Below are positions 62,601 through 64,000 of a stretch of DNA of 64,000 bases, one piece after another. Where the stretch lies: assembly GCA_002633025.1 (NCBI GenBank), contig NMRB01002003.1, positions 41,725-105,724 on the forward strand, read 5' to 3'. The notes beneath the pieces are model-generated. The model was not told the DNA's origin. It ran no database searches and worked only from the letters and a program-made list of their open reading frames with translations. Each line of letters opens with the position of its first letter. The stretch's first letter is position 1. Origin of the DNA: Notospermus geniculatus. Its lineage: Eukaryota > Nemertea > Pilidiophora > Heteronemertea > Lineidae. The translations under genes and the position numbers were made by a program.

Positions 62601-64000
62601 GCTTGCCGCACTAACCACCTGCTTGGACAGCCAGATTGTCCTGCGTTGTGTTCATCACTCTAGTTTTCCTTCTCCACCCGTAGTCATTTCCTCGGCTTCT
62701 AAATATCTTCCCTGATCTTGCCTCTCTGGATTCTCACATTTTCTGTCGTCTTCATTCAATTTTCTCAGGTCAAGCTGCATGATTTATATCTTGCAGATTT
62801 GCACGCGACACCGTGCGGTTGTTTTTCTTTTGCGTCTTAGCCAATGACTTGCATGAAATATCTTTGCTGTATGCATTGTGGTATATCAAGTCTGGTGGTG
62901 GGGTGCAGCGACTGAGCGAAACTGAAAATGGTGCTCAGGTAAGGGATAAAAATCAACACAGTGAAAATCTCAGATATGGATCCTTGGGGGTCCAGTGTCC
63001 TGCTCTCGGCAACCAATGATTTTTCTTCAGGATTGACCAGAAATCGGGTCACAGATTTTTCGCCTGTGGTTACCCCTGCAAATAATGATCCTGCATCTGC
63101 CTCTGCCTGCTTCTTTTCCATTTTCGAAATATGGAATTGAGACATCAGATTCCACTGATATGGCTGACATTCAAGTCACTAAGATCACAGGTTTCAATGG
63201 GACATTGAAGAGAGTCCTTTGACCAGTTGTATTACCAGAGGGTAACTTAAGTTGCACCACAATTTCTTTTTGTAGGAGAGAAAGTTTGTTGGTGGGTCGC
63301 AACAAATCTCGGAAAAAATAGCTGAGATTCTGGGTGACCGGGTGAAGCTGTCGAATCCAGTGGTGAAGATTGATCAAACTGGAGACGAAGCTGTGATAAC
63401 AACCGAACACGGACAAAAATATGTTGTAAGTTCTCTATTGCAATCTCTGTGACATAGTCAGATTCCTTTTTATACCCTAAACACTTTTGCTGAAACCATG
63501 TCATTGTTTCAGGCACCTCACGTGATAAGTGCTGTACCGATAGCTCTCCTCAATAAGATCCAATTCCGCCCATCTCTGCCGGCTGCTAAGCTCCACCTCT
63601 CTATGCGCATGCCGATGGGTTGCGTCATCAAGACACACATGTATTATGAGAAGCAGCATTGGAAGGAAAAAGGTTTGTACTTAATGGTATTTGTTAGATT
63701 TCCCACGCCCTTTTTCTAATCGCTATGAGTTCTCCCTCCTCAGCTGTGTTCTGAGGTGTTGAGTTTTTCACCACCCGATATTTGGAGAGTTGGGTCAGTT
63801 TCCACTTGAACTGGTCAAAAGAGCTGATGACCAATGGAAAAAGTTTATAAGACAATCAGTTTGTCTGATTGAAGGGCTTGCTTGGAATGGGCAGCCACCG
63901 AGTGATCGTTGAGATCCGCTAAGTAACTTAGAATGGTAAAATTGGATGGTAAAATTTGAATGTGCAGTTTAACTCGGATGGTAATATCAATTGTAGCATT
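59666..64000 (+). CDS. Monoamine oxidase, tandem gene 2 (3' end outside window)
   Basis: Exons: 59666-59738, 59919-60013, 60218-60355, 60545-60649, 61007-61098, alternative exon 6a 61933-62074 or 6b 62797-62938, 63276-63425, 63513-63672. The window ends in intron 8, before the exon with the covalent-FAD cysteine. The frame is intact through exon 8 ([20 protein letters not shown]). Exons 1-8 correspond one to one to gene 1, with several amino-acid changes (for example TVQGTIPK versus [12 protein letters not shown] versus KIEM), so it is a diverged paralogue rather than an allele copy. MAO oxidises biogenic amines (serotonin, dopamine, phenylethylamine types) at the outer mitochondrial membrane; substrate preference here is unknown. 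Confidence 0.93.
61661..61800. mobile_element. Foldback element, GGGGCCATATT family
   Basis: Starts GGGGCCATATTTATGAAGCC and ends GGCTTCATAAATATGGCCCC, with arms TTCGCAACTTTGCG/CGAACGGAAAGTTGCGAA. It lies about 130 bases upstream of exon 6a of MAO gene 2 and is absent at the same place in gene 1. Confidence 0.75.
61933..62074 (+). CDS. MAO gene 2 exon 6a
   Basis: 142 nt, phase 2 entry and phase 0 exit. Encodes [18 protein letters not shown] then [16 protein letters not shown] and [10 protein letters not shown]. The segment length matches human MAO-B exactly (19 residues between the conserved WT and HEV). The position of MAO-B Ile199 is Leu; Gln206 is conserved. Acceptor TTTCTTACAG, donor GTAAAG. 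Confidence 0.9.
62333..62575. mobile_element. Foldback element in MAO gene 2
   Basis: Ends AATAGACAAATTCC and GGGATTTGTCTATT; the arms also pair at TGCGCACTTCCGCCGAAATA / TATTTCGGCGGAAGTGCGCA. Lies between exons 6a and 6b and has no counterpart in gene 1. Confidence 0.75.
62797..62938 (+). CDS. MAO gene 2 exon 6b
   Basis: 142 nt, same length and phases as exon 6a. Encodes [18 protein letters not shown] then [17 protein letters not shown] and [10 protein letters not shown]. Position equivalent to MAO-B Ile199 is Ser. Acceptor ATCTTGCAG, donor GTAAGG. Using 6a and 6b together adds 142 nt and breaks the frame, as expected for mutually exclusive exons. Confidence 0.9.
63673..64000. other. Intron 8 of MAO gene 2, cut by window end
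   Basis: Intronic; the last 40 bases correspond to gene 1 about 56105-56145, so exon 9 should begin within a few tens of bases beyond the window. Confidence 0.7.

Overview
The window is animal nuclear DNA. Genes are split into many short exons with GT-AG introns, the introns are full of small foldback transposons and tRNA-derived SINE-like repeats, and no bacterial-style operons are seen. The mix of genes, the NALCN pore exon set (a domain II glutamate/lysine alternative exon pair with glutamate in domain III) and the compact introns suggest a marine invertebrate deuterostome such as an echinoderm, hemichordate or lancelet. That placement is inference; species cannot be read from the sequence.

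Layout. 1-1899: AT-rich low-complexity DNA, a hairpin element and one weak orphan exon. 1900-3101 (+): the first four recognisable exons of a serine racemase/threonine dehydratase-like PLP enzyme, cut off at an ambiguous base (3102). 5455-38975 (+): a complete NALCN sodium-leak channel gene of about 36 exon positions. 42166-47444 (-): a complete 15-exon CUL3 gene whose penultimate-but-one intron is an AT-AC minor-class intron. 48579-49949 (-): a complete five-exon TAF9. 51236-57300 (+) and 59666-64000 (+): two tandem monoamine oxidase (MAO) genes; the second runs off the window.

The main points for a second look are these. (1) Inside NALCN a block of eight exon positions (7506-13511) is repeated head-to-tail (13512-18884). 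By eye all coding differences are synonymous, and joining block A to block B would cause an immediate stop, so the copies are either alternative cassettes or two alleles placed in tandem by assembly. (2) Each block carries two alternative domain II pore exons, giving predicted EEEE or EKEE selectivity filters. (3) Both MAO genes carry two homologous versions of exon 6. Both versions are 142 nt in gene 2, too long by one base to be used together, and they differ at the position equivalent to the human MAO-B gate residue Ile199 (Leu versus Ser). This looks like a mutually exclusive exon switch of the substrate cavity. (4) MAO gene 1 has a transposon inserted 4 nt into intron 5, a shortened exon 6a with a poly-G run, and a 2-nt frameshift in exon 8. 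(5) The NALCN II-III linker has two homologous 33-nt microexons.

The genes are unrelated in function (ion channel, ubiquitin ligase scaffold, transcription factor subunit, amine oxidase, amino-acid enzyme), so the neighbourhood is ordinary linkage rather than a pathway cluster. Exon boundaries were set by homology to remembered protein families, splice consensus and reading-frame continuity; no alignment or transcript data were available.
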